Positions 18,012-26,066 of a stretch of DNA of 64,000 nucleotides are shown here, piece by piece. The DNA lies in the NCBI GenBank assembly GCA_949840905.1, contig CATKXW010000009.1:1-64000 (forward strand). The letters run 5' to 3'. The number at the start of each line of letters is the position of its first letter. Position 1 is the stretch's first letter. This DNA comes from an uncultured Eggerthellaceae bacterium. Lineage in GTDB: Bacteria; Actinomycetota; Coriobacteriia; Coriobacteriales; Eggerthellaceae. Below the pieces are notes generated by a model. The model worked only from the letters and a program-made list of their open reading frames with translations. It was not told the origin of the DNA and did not search any database. The translations under genes and the position numbers were made by a program.

Positions 18012-18181
18012 GCCAAACATCACCTCCTGGTAACAGGAACGTGACTAATCGAATAAGGGAGCCTTTCGCTAGCCTCCGGTTTGCTGACCTTTCGCTAGAA
18101 ACAGTTGACGAGGGTATCCACCCACCGTGCTGTTTCTAGTCTTTTGGGAATCCTGAGATTAGCCACATGGTGATGTTTGGC
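18012..18181. repeat. 170-bp element with nested inverted repeats
   Basis: Three colinear nested arm pairs are seen. GCCAAACATCACC (18012-18024) pairs perfectly with GGTGATGTTTGGC (18169-18181). GTGACTAATC (18041-18050) pairs with GATTAGCCAC (18157-18166) with one G-T-type mismatch. CTAGAAACAG (18095-18104) pairs perfectly with CTGTTTCTAG (18130-18139). A small CCTG-GTAA-CAGG hairpin and two copies of CTTTCGCTAG lie inside. It could be a MITE-like element with 13-bp terminal inverted repeats or a structured RNA in the leader of the next gene. Confidence 0.75.
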
Positions 18182-18298
18182 GACTGTGGTGGATGCCCTT
18201 TTCACTTTGTCGCCGGGAATCGACTTTGAGAAGAGCTCGCATAGACGGGGCCTCCTCCACGGTGTGACGAGAACACACGCCGAAAGGAGCTGATCGCT

Positions 18299-21200
18299 AT
18301 GCGGTCATCTGTCGCTGTGCGCTTGCGCACGCTGTTCGCGCCCTTGTTGGTCATGCTGCTCGCATGCGCCATGGCGCCCACCATCGCTCTCGCCGATGAG
18401 GCGGAAGAGGGCGCTGGCTCTAAGGTCGGCATCTCTGTCGACGGGCCCGAAGAGGGGTCGACCGAGGACGCCTCTCCTCTCGTCGGCGCTCTGACCAAGA
18501 GCCGCACCTACGTCATGGTCGCCGATACCCTCTCCGACTTCTCGGTGGTCACCATCGCATCGGGCACCGTCGAGCTCGCTTCTGATGCGGGCGAAGAGAT
18601 GAACGTTCCGACCATATCCTCGACCTATATCGCGCAAGGGTGCGTCTATTCGTTCGACGAGGAGGAGAAGACCTTCTCCCTTGTGAACGCCGCTAATGCC
18701 GAGGTCTCAGAAGAAGGCCTCTTCATCGTCCCGAGCGCCCTTGAGCTCGAAGGTGCCGCATATCCTGTGACGGGGGTGTCGGCCGGGGCCTTCTCGGGCT
18801 CGGATGCTCTTCTCGTGGCGCTCTCGCGCAACGTGGTCTTCGTGGACGATGACGCTTTCACAGGAGCGGGGACGCTCCGGGGCGTCTACGTCTCCTCCGC
18901 TAACGATTCCTACTCATCTTACGACGGCTGTCTCTATGATCGGCCGCAAAAGAGCCTCTTGCTCGTTCCCGAGGGCAAGCTGGGCGCTGTCCGCATCCCT
19001 TCCGGTGCGGAGAACATCGGATCGGAGGCGTTCTCGCATTGCGCCTCTGTGGATTCGATCTCCGTCGATGCGGGCAGCGCAGCCATCTCATCCCTCGAGG
19101 ACGTTGAGATCCATAACGCGAACGGCGACCCGATAGAGGTCGTCGTCATGGAAGGAAGCTCCCTCAACGATGGCGTTCCTTCCGATCGGAACGCTTCCGA
19201 TGAAGCGCCTCTTCTTTCCGAGGACGATGGATTTGGTGGCGAGGTTTCTGACGATATGGTCGAAAGCAATAACTTGACGGAATCGATCGATCTCGAGCTT
19301 GATTCCGGTATGGTGGATAACTGCGTTGTCATCCTTCAGGTGGCAACAAATGGCGAACCTTCCGACACTGCGCTCGTCGATAGAGGGTCGCAGGGTGCCC
19401 CGATCCTGACCGAAACAGTTCCTCTTTCTGATGAAAGGCTTTCCGCGCGATCTGATAGCTCCATATTTCACATGGAGCTGCTGGGCGACGGCAGTGGCTT
19501 CAGGCTTGCCTATATCGAAGCTAGCGCTTCCGGTGCCGTTGCGATTCCGGCACTTTGGACCCAGGATGGTAGGACCTTGCCAGTAGTTTCTATTGGCAGC
19601 TGGGCTTTGTGCGGTGGGTTTCGAGAGGGAGATCATGCGAACAATGTGACCTCCATACATATACCTGCGACGATCACATCTATCGGTGGGGAATATCCGT
19701 TTGGCTGGGGCAGCCAGCGGCAACTTGCTTCGATCACGGTAGATCCAGGAAACAGCGTGTACGCTTCGCTCGAGGGCGTCCTGTTCACAAAAGACATGGA
19801 AGCGCTCATCTTCTATCCGGTGAAAAAGACCGACGAGCATTATCGTATTCCCGCCAGTGTTCAGTCTGTCTATGGGGCCGCATTCACTCGTTGCTATGAT
19901 TTGCGCGCGGTCACGATCCCGGCAGCGCTTTCTCAGAGACTAGGAGATCGGGTTCTTCTGGACGCATGCTCGAATGTGCGCGACCTATATGTTGCAGATA
20001 GCACGAATCCGTCCATGACCAATAGGGTCTGCATCATGATGGATAATTCCTTGATCACGGTGCACCTTGCGGTGTTTACTGCGGACCAAGTGAGTATCTG
20101 GAGCAATGCGGGATTTCCCGTGGAGAATATCGTGCAAGGCGAGCCGCGGTTCACGTTCGTGCGAAACGATGGAGGTACGGGTTTTATTCTGACTGCCGTC
20201 AGTAGTCTAGTGGTCGGTGACGTGGATGTTCCTGCTACTTGGACCCAGGATGGGGTGACTTTGCCTGTGGTCGGTATCGGGTCGTATGCTTTTGCTAGTG
20301 GACACGAAGCGGGCGCTCAAGCTGTGGGCGTGACGTCCGTTCATATTCCAGCATCCGTTGTATGGATATCCCCAGCTCATCCTTTTGGTTGGTGTGACGC
20401 CATGAGCATGGCGTCGGTGACGGTCGATCCTGAAAACCCGAGCTTCACGGCCCTTGATGGCATTCTTTACGACAAGAGCGTTACGGAGCTCGTTTTCTAT
20501 CCATTTGCGAAGCGTGATAAGAGCTATGCGATGCCTTCGACGCTCACGAATTACCGCTACAGCTCAATGACTCGCTGTAGGTATCTCGAATCGGTGACGT
20601 TCAGCGCATCGTTCATGGGTTCTCTCGGTCATGATGCCCTGATGGATGCATGCTCTACGGTGCGCGATGTATACATTGATGGTGTGACCCCTTCAGGCAT
20701 GCAAGGACATTGGTTTCTTTTCGCAAACAAGGCCGAGGTGACCATTCATCTCCTTAATTATGTGGACGCTGAGATCCAGACATGGGTGAATGCAGGGTTT
20801 TCGCTGAGCAAGATCGTTCCAATGGGCTCTGCTCTATCCTTTGCGGAGAGCGCTGATGGCGGCGGCTACGTTCTTGTTGGCATCGATTCTTCCGTCAGCG
20901 GCGTCGTTGTTGTTCCTTCGCAGTGGTCGCAGAACGGGAGAACGCTGCCCGTTGTGGGCATCGGCGGAGACACGCTTGGTTGTGGATGGACCTCGAGCCC
21001 TGCCGCCAATGTGACATCGATCCAGATTCCTGCCAGTTTGACCTACATATCTTCCGACTATCCATTCGGCTGGACGCCGGGCCGAAAGCTTTTTGAGATC
21101 AAGGTAGATAGGGAGAATCCAGCTTTTTGTTCAGTAGATGGGGTGCTGTTCAGTAAGGACAAGAGCCAGCTTATCTTCTATCCGCCGGGCAGAACGAACC

Positions 21201-22528
21201 GATCATATAGCATACCGGCTGGTACGACGATCTCGGGATACCAACCCTTTGTTCGGTGTTCTTATTTGCAATCTATCGTTTTTCCTGTGAGTTATGCCGC
21301 GAGCCTTTCCAATGCGGGGCATTTTGATTCGAACAGCTATTTGACGGATATTTACGTGGAGGGTGCTACTTCATCAGCGTTAGGGCCAAACCACGTTAAC
21401 AACACCGACAAATCGAAGTACTGGATCCATCTTGCGAACTACACTGCTGAGGAAGTGCAGTTGTGGGTGAACGCGGGCTTTCAGAGAGACCATATCGTTC
21501 CATCTGCTGGAACCGCTTCTTTTTCGGTTACGTTCGATGTTGCTGGCGGTGACCCACAGCCGAGCGATCAGGTGGTCTTGCGCGATGGGCATGTGCGCGA
21601 ACCTGCAGATCCGACTCGTCCGGGATATGATTTCAAGGGATGGTATTCGTTCAAACAAGACAAGATATGGGACTTCGATACTAACGCCATAGACTCCGAT
21701 ATGACGCTCATCGCCGTTTGGGAGCCGCATAAGACGACCCTTCGGCTTTATCTTGGAGATCGTGCTGAGCTTGCGGATGTCGAGGGAGCCCCAGAGGTAG
21801 AGTCTGATGATGTAGGCCGCTATGTTGAATACGTGATCCCCTATGATCAGACATTCACCTTGCCTTTGATCGGTCGCAAAGGGCATAAGTTGATCGAATG
21901 GCATGATTCTGAGGGCGTAGCAGTGAAAGACATGAATGGTGATACGCTCATTAATGGCGGTAAAGTGCGAAATCTATCGAGAGATGACGGTGCATTTTTT
22001 GCCTACACTCCCGTTTGGAGGGCTGTTTACAGCGTTGAGGTTCCGGTAAGCATCGATCTAACGATCCATGCCGATTTTCTTCATGGGGATATTGAAGTGT
22101 CGGCTGCCTCTGCTGGTTCCTCGGCAGGAGCATTCTTGAACTATTCCGAGGGCGCTGTCGAGATAGTCTCTATCGCGGACGAATCGGATGGTGCTGGCGC
22201 TAAGGCTCTTTTCCCGCACGGCGGGTACGAAAGGTCCTTCCTCACGGTGTCCTCTGGTGCTGAGACGGATAAGGTGTCCATTGCGCTCGGAAAGGGCACG
22301 GTGATCGGTAAAGGTGATGAGGGCTGGGCTTGGACGCCTGTGGTGCCGAGCGGTTCGTCATCGGATGGGTTTGTTGACGGAGCGTCCGAGTCGACCGTAC
22401 CTGGTAAGCTCGAGGTAGTGTATGGCGTAGATGTTACGACTCTCAAGCCGCAAGATATGGCTCTTGTGGCAGACGATACCGAGTTGGCGCGACTTATGTA
22501 CACAGTGCAGTTTGCGAATCCGCAGTAA
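18299..22528 (+). CDS. very large secreted BspA-type leucine-rich-repeat surface protein
   Basis: A 1409-residue exported protein. The signal peptide is residues 1-32 (LRTLFAPLLVMLLACAMAPTIALA). LRR_5-type repeats occupy about 160-280 (VTGVSAGAF..., RIPSGAENIGSEAFSHCASV). Three modules of about 225 residues follow at roughly 390-615, 617-844 and 844-1070, each with LPVV-IG, a SI-IPA strand, a YPFGW or HPFGW motif, GVLF-KD and LIFYP. An InlB-type B-repeat (GYDFKGWYSF) sits near 1100-1135, and a beta-rich tail ends in MYTVQFANPQ. There is no LPXTG motif or C-terminal membrane anchor. AAAGGAG precedes the ATG. From about 19.2 kb the GC content is clearly lower than in the first 900 bases. Binding to host or microbial surfaces is the usual family role. 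Confidence 0.85.
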   Translation: MRSSVAVRLRTLFAPLLVMLLACAMAPTIALADEAEEGAGSKVGISVDGPEEGSTEDASPLVGALTKSRTYVMVADTLSDFSVVTIASGTVELASDAGEEMNVPTISSTYIAQGCVYSFDEEEKTFSLVNAANAEVSEEGLFIVPSALELEGAAYPVTGVSAGAFSGSDALLVALSRNVVFVDDDAFTGAGTLRGVYVSSANDSYSSYDGCLYDRPQKSLLLVPEGKLGAVRIPSGAENIGSEAFSHCASVDSISVDAGSAAISSLEDVEIHNANGDPIEVVVMEGSSLNDGVPSDRNASDEAPLLSEDDGFGGEVSDDMVESNNLTESIDLELDSGMVDNCVVILQVATNGEPSDTALVDRGSQGAPILTETVPLSDERLSARSDSSIFHMELLGDGSGFRLAYIEASASGAVAIPALWTQDGRTLPVVSIGSWALCGGFREGDHANNVTSIHIPATITSIGGEYPFGWGSQRQLASITVDPGNSVYASLEGVLFTKDMEALIFYPVKKTDEHYRIPASVQSVYGAAFTRCYDLRAVTIPAALSQRLGDRVLLDACSNVRDLYVADSTNPSMTNRVCIMMDNSLITVHLAVFTADQVSIWSNAGFPVENIVQGEPRFTFVRNDGGTGFILTAVSSLVVGDVDVPATWTQDGVTLPVVGIGSYAFASGHEAGAQAVGVTSVHIPASVVWISPAHPFGWCDAMSMASVTVDPENPSFTALDGILYDKSVTELVFYPFAKRDKSYAMPSTLTNYRYSSMTRCRYLESVTFSASFMGSLGHDALMDACSTVRDVYIDGVTPSGMQGHWFLFANKAEVTIHLLNYVDAEIQTWVNAGFSLSKIVPMGSALSFAESADGGGYVLVGIDSSVSGVVVVPSQWSQNGRTLPVVGIGGDTLGCGWTSSPAANVTSIQIPASLTYISSDYPFGWTPGRKLFEIKVDRENPAFCSVDGVLFSKDKSQLIFYPPGRTNRSYSIPAGTTISGYQPFVRCSYLQSIVFPVSYAASLSNAGHFDSNSYLTDIYVEGATSSALGPNHVNNTDKSKYWIHLANYTAEEVQLWVNAGFQRDHIVPSAGTASFSVTFDVAGGDPQPSDQVVLRDGHVREPADPTRPGYDFKGWYSFKQDKIWDFDTNAIDSDMTLIAVWEPHKTTLRLYLGDRAELADVEGAPEVESDDVGRYVEYVIPYDQTFTLPLIGRKGHKLIEWHDSEGVAVKDMNGDTLINGGKVRNLSRDDGAFFAYTPVWRAVYSVEVPVSIDLTIHADFLHGDIEVSAASAGSSAGAFLNYSEGAVEIVSIADESDGAGAKALFPHGGYERSFLTVSSGAETDKVSIALGKGTVIGKGDEGWAWTPVVPSGSSSDGFVDGASESTVPGKLEVVYGVDVTTLKPQDMALVADDTELARLMYTVQFANPQ

Positions 22529-22582
22529 CGAATAGCGCGGATTCTGAAGCGGTCGTTGCAGTAGTCGCTTAAAGGTGGACGG

Positions 22583-22613
22583 GGCGATCGGGGCCAGCAG
22601 CTTCGATCGCCCG
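22583..22613 (+). terminator. hairpin downstream of the surface-protein gene
   Basis: GGGCGATCG (22583-22591) pairs perfectly with CGATCGCCC (22605-22613) across a 13-base loop. There is no T run, so it is only a candidate terminator. Confidence 0.4.
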
Positions 22614-22661
22614 GTCGCTGCACGCCCGATCGTCCTTCGAAGCACCAAGCTCGGGGGCGCT

Positions 22662-22746
22662 CTTAGTCTGTCGTGGCCTCATAGAGGATCTTCGCGTCGA
22701 AGATGCAGCGTCAGAGCAGCGTTCTTTTCCTTGGGCGAGGAAGAAG
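22662..22746. repeat. 85-bp imperfect direct repeat, right copy
   Basis: Gap-free match (about 81% identity by eye) to 17266-17350. On the minus strand both copies can be read as related peptides (SSP-EK-AAL-LH--RED), but the right copy has an in-frame stop. They look like two decayed copies of one mobile or coding element. Confidence 0.8.
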
Positions 22747-22759
22747 ATGGTAAAGAGGC

Positions 22760-22894
22760 GAGCGCATCAAGGGCCTTTTGGATGATATGCCCCTCAAGGA
22801 TAACGACCTTCTGCTCGACTACGAGAAGAAGGGTGGCGCTTGGAAGAAGAGCACTTGGTCTGAATCCGAGATAGCCGAGGTGTTCAACGCCTGA
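22760..22894 (+). pseudogene. C-terminal scrap of an unidentified protein
   Basis: An open frame of 44 codons (ERIKGLLDDMPLKDNDLL...YEKKGGAWKKSTWSESEIA...) ends at TGA 22892-22894 and begins right after an in-frame TAA at 22751-22753. There is no start codon with a ribosome site. The composition is convincingly protein-like, so I read it as the tail of a gene destroyed by rearrangement at the island edge. The family is not recognised. Confidence 0.45.
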
Positions 22895-23015
22895 GGAGGG
22901 GAACCTGACCTTTTCGCTCTTCCGTCGTCAACAACATGGTTTCAAAGCGCCCTGGCCAAGGCCGGGGCGTGGCATACTACGGGGCAGATGATGGGCCGAG
23001 AACGGAGGTGCGGCG

Positions 23016-23471
23016 ATGAAGCTGGCAGAGGCTTTGCAGGAAAGAGCGGATCTGAACCGGAAGATCAGCCAGTTGGAATCGCGGCTCTTGGAGAATAGCT
23101 TCACCCAAGATGGCATCGAGCCAGCGGAGGATCCGGACAAGCTGCTGGAAGAGCTGGACCGATGCGTCGCGCGCCTTGAACGATTGATCGCCGCCATCAA
23201 CGAGGCGAACACCCAGACGAAGGTGGACGGTCGCACGCTGACCGAGATCATCGCGCGGAAGGATTGCCTAGGTGTGGAATCGGGCGTTCTCAACAGCGTC
23301 ATCGGCTCGGCTAGCGGGGCCATCACTCGCTATACGCGCACCGAGATAAAGATAGTCCGCACGGTGGACGTGCGGGCGTTGCAGAAGAAGGTCGACAAGC
23401 TGGCGAAGGAGGTCCGCGAGCTGGACAACCAGCTCCAACAGGCCAACTGGACGACCGACATAGCGATCTGA
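23016..23471 (+). CDS. DIP1984 family protein
   Basis: A 151-residue, highly charged helical protein. MKLAEALQERADLNRKISQLESRLLENSFTQDGIEPAEDP is the hallmark N-terminus of the DIP1984 family (older annotations call it septicolysin). A central KVDGRTLTEIIARKDCL and a C-terminal coil (LQKKVDKLAKEVRELDNQLQQ) follow. The molecular role is not established. GGAGGTG sits 6 nt before the ATG. It is monocistronic, on the edge of the accessory region, and its stop is followed directly by a tRNA-like segment (23472-23580). RNA-related functions have been suggested for relatives, which makes that neighbour worth noting. Confidence 0.85.
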   Translation: MKLAEALQERADLNRKISQLESRLLENSFTQDGIEPAEDPDKLLEELDRCVARLERLIAAINEANTQTKVDGRTLTEIIARKDCLGVESGVLNSVIGSASGAITRYTRTEIKIVRTVDVRALQKKVDKLAKEVRELDNQLQQANWTTDIAI

Positions 23472-23580
23472 TCGCGCAAGCTGGTAGCCCAACGGGGCGA
23501 ACACCGAGAACAAGACCGCGTGTCTCAGAAGGTACGCCACAGCACGGCGCAGGGTTCGATTCCCTCCAGGATGATGCAAG
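23472..23580 (+). other. tRNA-like structured segment or tRNA remnant
   Basis: A T-arm-like hairpin AGGG-TTCGATT-CCCT (23551-23565) has the canonical 7-base TTCRANY-type loop. Upstream are GCCC-AACG-GGGC (23487-23498), preceded by the D-arm-like AGCTGGTAG, and a GAGA...TCTC hairpin (23506-23525). No 7-bp acceptor stem or proper anticodon arm can be assembled, so it is not a normal tRNA gene. It may be a tRNA-like RNA, or a tRNA 3' fragment left by an integrating element. Confidence 0.4.
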
Positions 23581-23726
23581 TGCTATCGTGCATGCTCGCA
23601 TCGTCATCGTGCATCGTCACTACCATGGTGTTGACCGAAGGGCGAGGGAGAGGTTCGGGGGGTAATATGACGGAACAGGGACGCCCTGCCGGATAGGCGG
23701 CGGCTCGTCGTGGGTGCTGGGGAGGG

Positions 23727-25145
23727 CTAGACGCCCCAGATGCGCACGAGGGAATACTTCTCCTGTTCGCCGTTCAAGGGCGTGTGATCGACGTTGGAGA
23801 AGGTGACGATGCGGTTTCCCATGCCCGTGGAGGCCAAATGGTCGCCGAAGTCATTGGCACCGTCGTGGGTCTCTAACGAGAAGTACTCATGGGAGTCGAG
23901 GTTCACGCCGCAAACGGCTCCTGTCGACTTCACCATGAAATAGGGACCGCACCATGCGGGGGCTGCCGTGGGCGTGCGGGGGAATCGGAACCACCCGCCC
24001 TGACCGTAGCGAGCGGCGGCTTCGATGGGGTCTTCCGTCTCGACGGGCTTCTGGTCTACCGGCACGTAGGTGCCCAGATTCGCGATGCCGCCACCGTAAT
24101 TGTAGATGCCGTCGAAGCAGAACGAGAAGCCGGTGCGGCCGTAGGTGGCCTCCATGGGGCGCATCGAGGAGGGCAGGATGAGCGTGTCGAGCACCGCGGC
24201 ATCAGCAGCATCGAGATAGGTGAGCTGGTAGTTCACCGTGTCCATGGCGGCGCGTGGCGTGACCGTGATGCCGGTGGTGGTGGCCGAAGGCGGCGTTGCC
24301 ATGCGGCCCTCGGAGGTGAGCACCACTTCGGGTTCCGTATCGGCTGCGCTTCCGAAGCGTACGCGTTTCAACAGCGAGTTCTCCTTCGAGGCCTCACCAT
24401 CGAGCCGTGGTAGCTCTTGCCAGAACGCGTAGGCTCCCGCCGCCGCTAGGGTGGGCATCTCCCAGTCGCCGCCGCCTTCGGCGCAGCGATGGGCCTCTCC
24501 CAGGCTCGGCCCTGTGCCGCCGGGCGAGAGGGTGAGCGGCGCTTGGTAGACGCGCCAGACATCCTTCAATATGTTCGCTTCGATCCATACCATGCCGCTA
24601 TCGCAGGTGCGCACATCGTAGACCTCATAGCCTTCATCGGCGCCCACGGCCCGGTCGAGCACTGTGGTGCATACCCCATCGGTCAAGGTGATGATGCCCA
24701 CCTGGGTGAGGGGCGTCGAGGATTCGGCAGGGATCAGGCATGCGGCTGTGTTGTCGGTGCTCGACCACGCTTGGGTGCCGTAGGGCAGCTTCAGCTCGCG
24801 CTGCAGCTTCACTGGCGTGGCAGAGGTTTCGAGGAAGGCGAGGTCGTCGGTGGTGAACACCGCGGTGGTGGGCACCGAGAGCACTCGCTCGCTCGCCTCG
24901 GCGATGCTCATCTGGTCGAAGGCGTAGCTGCTGCCGCCCACTACGGCGAGCGCGGCCATGCCGGCCAGCCCGTAGAGGAAGTGGCGTCGCGTGAGCAACA
25001 GCTCTTCGCCGCCTGGCAGGCTGACGCGCAGCCCTTCCTGGCCGCTGTTCACGCCATAGCCGCCGTAGGCGCGGTTCCGTTCGGGGCGCGGCCGCGCTGA
25101 GGAGCGCACGCTCGGTCGCTTGCTATCGCTACGCTTTCGTGACAT
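23727..25145 (-). CDS. Tat-signal secreted protein of unknown function, propeller-like
   Basis: A 472-residue protein of no recognised family. A basic N-terminal tail of about 50 residues leads to a twin-arginine signal, LTRRHFLYGLAGMAALAVVGGSSYA, so it is exported folded or stays anchored. The rest is beta-rich with repeated W and G positions (GTQAWSSTDN, VWIEANILKDVWRVYQAPL, YAFWQELPRLDGEASKENSL, AWCGPYFMVKSTGAVCGVNL), suggestive of a beta-propeller. ATG 25145 is chosen; there is no ribosome site, but CACAAT lies 7 nt upstream, fitting a leaderless transcript. It is divergent from the response regulator. Confidence 0.7.
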   Translation of the reverse strand: MSRKRSDSKRPSVRSSARPRPERNRAYGGYGVNSGQEGLRVSLPGGEELLLTRRHFLYGLAGMAALAVVGGSSYAFDQMSIAEASERVLSVPTTAVFTTDDLAFLETSATPVKLQRELKLPYGTQAWSSTDNTAACLIPAESSTPLTQVGIITLTDGVCTTVLDRAVGADEGYEVYDVRTCDSGMVWIEANILKDVWRVYQAPLTLSPGGTGPSLGEAHRCAEGGGDWEMPTLAAAGAYAFWQELPRLDGEASKENSLLKRVRFGSAADTEPEVVLTSEGRMATPPSATTTGITVTPRAAMDTVNYQLTYLDAADAAVLDTLILPSSMRPMEATYGRTGFSFCFDGIYNYGGGIANLGTYVPVDQKPVETEDPIEAAARYGQGGWFRFPRTPTAAPAWCGPYFMVKSTGAVCGVNLDSHEYFSLETHDGANDFGDHLASTGMGNRIVTFSNVDHTPLNGEQEKYSLVRIWGV

Positions 25146-25152
25146 GAACGCA

Positions 25153-25158
25153 ATTGTG
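25153..25158 (-). promoter_or_regulatory. -10-like box directly before the Tat protein start
   Basis: CACAAT on the minus strand is separated by exactly 7 nt from the ATG at 25145. The ATG has no Shine-Dalgarno sequence, so the mRNA may start at the codon. Confidence 0.4.
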
Positions 25159-25198
25159 CCATTTTTCACGAGGAAGCGCTGCTACATTGGGTAAATGC

Positions 25199-25204
25199 TA
25201 CAAT
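25199..25204 (+). promoter_or_regulatory. -10 box of the two-component operon
   Basis: TACAAT in TGCTACAATAAACGC lies 112 nt upstream of the response-regulator ATG, divergent from the Tat-protein promoter. The -35 is not clear. Confidence 0.45.
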
Positions 25205-25315
25205 AAACGCAAATGAGGGCCGCAGCGTTGGCATAAGGCGGAAAGAAGGGCCTCACCTCCCGAAACCTCCGTTCATAACGCCCGCAGACGGCCAGCACTC
25301 ACGTGAGGAGCACCC

Positions 25316-26026
25316 ATGAGCAACGACACGCGCCGCATCCTTTTGGTGGAAGACGAAAAGAACATCCGCGATGCTGTGACCGCCTATCTCGAACGCGAGA
25401 ACTACTGGGTGACGGCCGTAGGCGACGGCCAGGAGGCCCTTGAGGAGTTCAGCAAGCATAGCTTCGACCTGATCATCCTCGATCTGATGCTGCCCCATGT
25501 GTCGGGCGAGCGCGTCTGTCGCGTCATCCGAGACAACTCGGACGTGCCGATCATCATGCTGACCGCCAAAGGTGAGGTGGAGGATCGCATCATCGGGCTG
25601 GAGCTGGGTGCCGATGACTATCTGGTGAAGCCGTTCAGCCCGCGCGAGCTGGTGGCCCGCGTGCGCGCTCTGCTGCGTCGCGTGCACTCTGATTCCGAGC
25701 CGCAGCGCGAGGTGTTCGAGTTCGGCGAGCTCACCATCGACGTGTCCGGACACAAGGTGCTGGTCAATGGCGAGGAGGTCGACCTGACAGCTAGCGAGTT
25801 CAAGCTGCTCACCACCTTGTCGCGCTATCCGGGCCGGGTCTATTCCCGTATGGAGCTGGTGGAGAAGGTGCTCGGCTACGACTTCGAGGGCTACGAGCGC
25901 ACCATCGACTCCCACGTGAAGAACCTTCGTGCCAAGCTGGGCGACAACCCGCGCTCGCCGAAGTGGCTCCATACGGTGCACGGCGTGGGCTATCGCTTCG
26001 AAGATCCCACCAAAGCCGAACGGTGA
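25316..26026 (+). CDS. OmpR/PhoB-family response regulator
   Basis: A 236-residue transcription factor. The receiver domain has RILLVEDEKNIRDAV with the acidic pocket, phospho-acceptor Asp56 in LIILDLMLPHVSG, the Thr of IIMLTAKG and Lys of DDYLVKPFSPRELVARVRALLRR. The C-terminal winged helix has VDLTASEFKLLTTLSRYPGRVYSRMELVEKVLGYDFEGYERTIDSHVKNLRAKLG. GAGGAG lies 5 nt before the ATG. It is followed 40 nt later by its histidine kinase. The regulon is unknown; the divergent exported protein is a candidate target. Confidence 0.93.
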   Translation: MSNDTRRILLVEDEKNIRDAVTAYLERENYWVTAVGDGQEALEEFSKHSFDLIILDLMLPHVSGERVCRVIRDNSDVPIIMLTAKGEVEDRIIGLELGADDYLVKPFSPRELVARVRALLRRVHSDSEPQREVFEFGELTIDVSGHKVLVNGEEVDLTASEFKLLTTLSRYPGRVYSRMELVEKVLGYDFEGYERTIDSHVKNLRAKLGDNPRSPKWLHTVHGVGYRFEDPTKAER

Positions 26027-26066
26027 TCCTTGCTGCTTCCCATAGGGCCGCTGAAGGCGCTTCTGC

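Noticed and set aside
23540-23580. A complete tRNA gene ending near 23575
   Set aside because: Only the T-arm is convincing; no acceptor stem or anticodon arm can be built around it.
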